Shown: positions 4,680 to 5,990 of the stretch, piece by piece | Position numbering within the stretch: the stretch's first letter is position 1 | Layout of the letters: every line of letters begins with the position of its first letter | NCBI GenBank assembly: GCA_029933295.1 | Contig: JAOZOL010000157.1 | Span: 1-5,990 of the forward strand | DNA from: Desulfobacterales bacterium | Lineage (GTDB): Bacteria > Desulfobacterota > Desulfobacteria > Desulfobacterales > Desulfosalsimonadaceae | Length of the DNA: 5,990 nt | Reading direction: 5' to 3' | Made by a program: the position numbers and the translations under genes | Notes under the pieces: model-generated | Told to the model about the DNA's origin: nothing | The model's database searches: none | What the model saw: the letters and a program-made list of their open reading frames with translations, nothing else

Positions 4680-5990
4680 TTAAATTACCCCGTCAGCAAT
4701 GGGAAAAACAAGATGGGTTTGATAGGGGTTTTTATTTATATGCATTTCCCCTCTCAGAGATTGCATCTCCATCTCAATTTGATTTATTCCCCTGCCTGAA
4801 ACAGTATCGTATATTTCACCATTATCCGCAAACAAAACGTCAACTGACTTTTTCTTTTGCTCAACAATGATGTCAATTTTACCTATAAATGATTGCTTTT
4901 TTACCTGAACAACATTTATGGCACGTACACTATTGGAAAACAGGTTTTCAAAGATGGTTTCCAGTTGTTCGTCACTGGCCATGATGCGGATCTCAGATAT
5001 GCGATCATCCTTCAGGTCAAGATTAATTTTAAAACACGGGAGCTGTGCTGTTTTTCGATGTATAAAAGCACGCAGCCATAATGCAAAATAAATCTTCTTG
5101 CTCCGCCATCTTAAAACCCTGCCCTGGTCGTGGAGCTCTTTAAGAAGGTTCTCAAGACCTTTTAAAGATTTAAATGCGGTATTATTTTCTAAATCGAAAG
5201 GTGTCTCTTTATATACCAGGGCTGATTTAAGCGCTCCCAGCAGATAAAACCCGGGATTATGAATTTTATTGCTGACATCTGATAATTGTTGAATAATCCG
5301 TTCGTTTAACAGAAATGAACGCAGCAGGGAGTTATATAAGGCTAAAAAAGAATTCATATGCAAAAACGGCCAGAACTCCGGGCGCAGAGAGCCCAGAATG
5401 ATTACGCCCAATTCCTGGCTTAACATATGTAACGAATAGATCACATATGATTTGACCTGGCTGAGACCATCAAGTAAAAAGGCACGATCCTCTGAAGAGA
5501 TATCGGATAATTTTTCAATCCTGCGTTTGAAATTACACAACCGTTTATCACCGGAACCTCCTTCCACTGGAAAGATTGAATCACGCTCATCACGCAGGAC
5601 ACTCTCACCGGAAGGAACAAAATTGTGAAGCAGTATTTCCCGTAATTTTCCGTCCTTCCACACCACCACCCGGTATCTCGTGTCATTGATATTGCCTGTT
5701 TTAAAAAATGCCAGCACAATATCAGCCGAGGATAGTTTGGTGTAGGGTTCAATCAGATCCCTATAGTCAAGAGATCTGTTAGAGGCGATGAGCCGTGCCA
5801 TCTGAAGAAGTTTTTTCTGGGCGGTGTTTAATGCGATTCTGTTTCGGATATCTATGACGTATTCCATAATCAGATCGCCATACTTTCTGGCAAAATCCTC
5901 AAGCGCCTCTTTTTCTGTACAGATAAAAGACTTCCTGCCACGGTAACGGCCGAGTTCAATGGTGCAAAAAATATCTTTCCCTCTTTTTAA
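4680..5990 (-). CDS. GAF-type sensor histidine kinase (5' partial)
   Basis: 436 residues are visible. The frame runs open to the right edge, so the true start is outside the window. The first internal Met (codon starting at 5867) has no ribosome site, and coding-like sequence continues upstream of it. Numbering is from the first visible codon. Residues of about 80-230 look like a GAF sensory domain, ending in GVIILGSLRPEFW and a helix that leads to the dimerisation region. His244 in SNKIHNPGFYLL is the likely phospho-acceptor. The C-terminal HATPase_c domain has an N-box (ENLFSNSVRAI, Asn349 and Asn353), a G1 box (FADNG, Asp389) and a reduced G2 box (GRGINQIEMEM). No membrane segment is seen in the visible part, so sensing may be cytoplasmic. 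It probably phosphorylates the receiver protein encoded just downstream. The ligand is unknown; a hydrocarbon or redox signal is only a guess from the neighbouring synthase. Confidence 0.8.
   Translation of the reverse strand, partial: LKRGKDIFCTIELGRYRGRKSFICTEKEALEDFARKYGDLIMEYVIDIRNRIALNTAQKKLLQMARLIASNRSLDYRDLIEPYTKLSSADIVLAFFKTGNINDTRYRVVVWKDGKLREILLHNFVPSGESVLRDERDSIFPVEGGSGDKRLCNFKRRIEKLSDISSEDRAFLLDGLSQVKSYVIYSLHMLSQELGVIILGSLRPEFWPFLHMNSFLALYNSLLRSFLLNERIIQQLSDVSNKIHNPGFYLLGALKSALVYKETPFDLENNTAFKSLKGLENLLKELHDQGRVLRWRSKKIYFALWLRAFIHRKTAQLPCFKINLDLKDDRISEIRIMASDEQLETIFENLFSNSVRAINVVQVKKQSFIGKIDIIVEQKKKSVDVLFADNGEIYDTVSGRGINQIEMEMQSLRGEMHINKNPYQTHLVFPIADGVI

Noticed and set aside
1..5990. 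CRISPR array, tRNA or rRNA genes, or insertion sequence
   Set aside because: No short regularly spaced repeats, no recognisable RNA gene and no transposase or terminal inverted repeats were seen. The only large repeat is the alpha gene duplication.

Overview
The window carries part of an anaerobic hydrocarbon-activation locus. All genes run on the minus strand, from the right edge to the left. The large enzyme is a glycyl radical enzyme of the fumarate-adding (X-succinate synthase) family. It most resembles the alkylsuccinate synthase (AssA/MasD) branch rather than classical benzylsuccinate synthase BssA. Strictly anaerobic glycyl radical chemistry, moderate GC content, strong Shine-Dalgarno sites and an adjacent two-component system fit a hydrocarbon-degrading, probably sulfate-reducing Desulfobacterota (deltaproteobacterial) organism. 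The taxonomic call is inference from gene type only.

Layout in transcription order: (1) 5990-4680, a GAF-type sensor histidine kinase whose N-terminus lies beyond the right edge. (2) 4664-4161, an effectorless receiver-only response regulator, 15 bp downstream of the kinase. (3) 4160-3843, a 318-bp AT-rich intergenic region with two copies of the palindrome GACTGACnnGTCAGTC, one inside a perfect 20-bp-stem inverted repeat. (4) 3842-3678, a 54-residue four-cysteine protein that matches the small iron-sulfur gamma subunit of these synthases (AssC/BssC type). (5) 3657-1165, the complete 830-residue catalytic alpha subunit with catalytic Cys469, fumarate-binding Arg484 and glycyl radical Gly806. 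(6) 1164-1022, a 143-bp spacer with a 16-bp inverted repeat. (7) 1021-1, the first 340 codons of a second catalytic alpha subunit. It aligns without gaps to the first and is about 83% identical by hand count.

The complete alpha subunit, with its gamma subunit, a beta subunit not seen here and a radical-SAM activase not seen here, would add a hydrocarbon C-H across fumarate to make a substituted succinate. The kinase/receiver pair may report the hydrocarbon or redox state. The paired palindromes look like operators of a TetR-type repressor not encoded here. The most unusual features are the gamma-alpha-alpha' order with no beta subunit gene between the two alphas, the clustering of paralog differences in segments likely to form the substrate pocket, and the double operator region.
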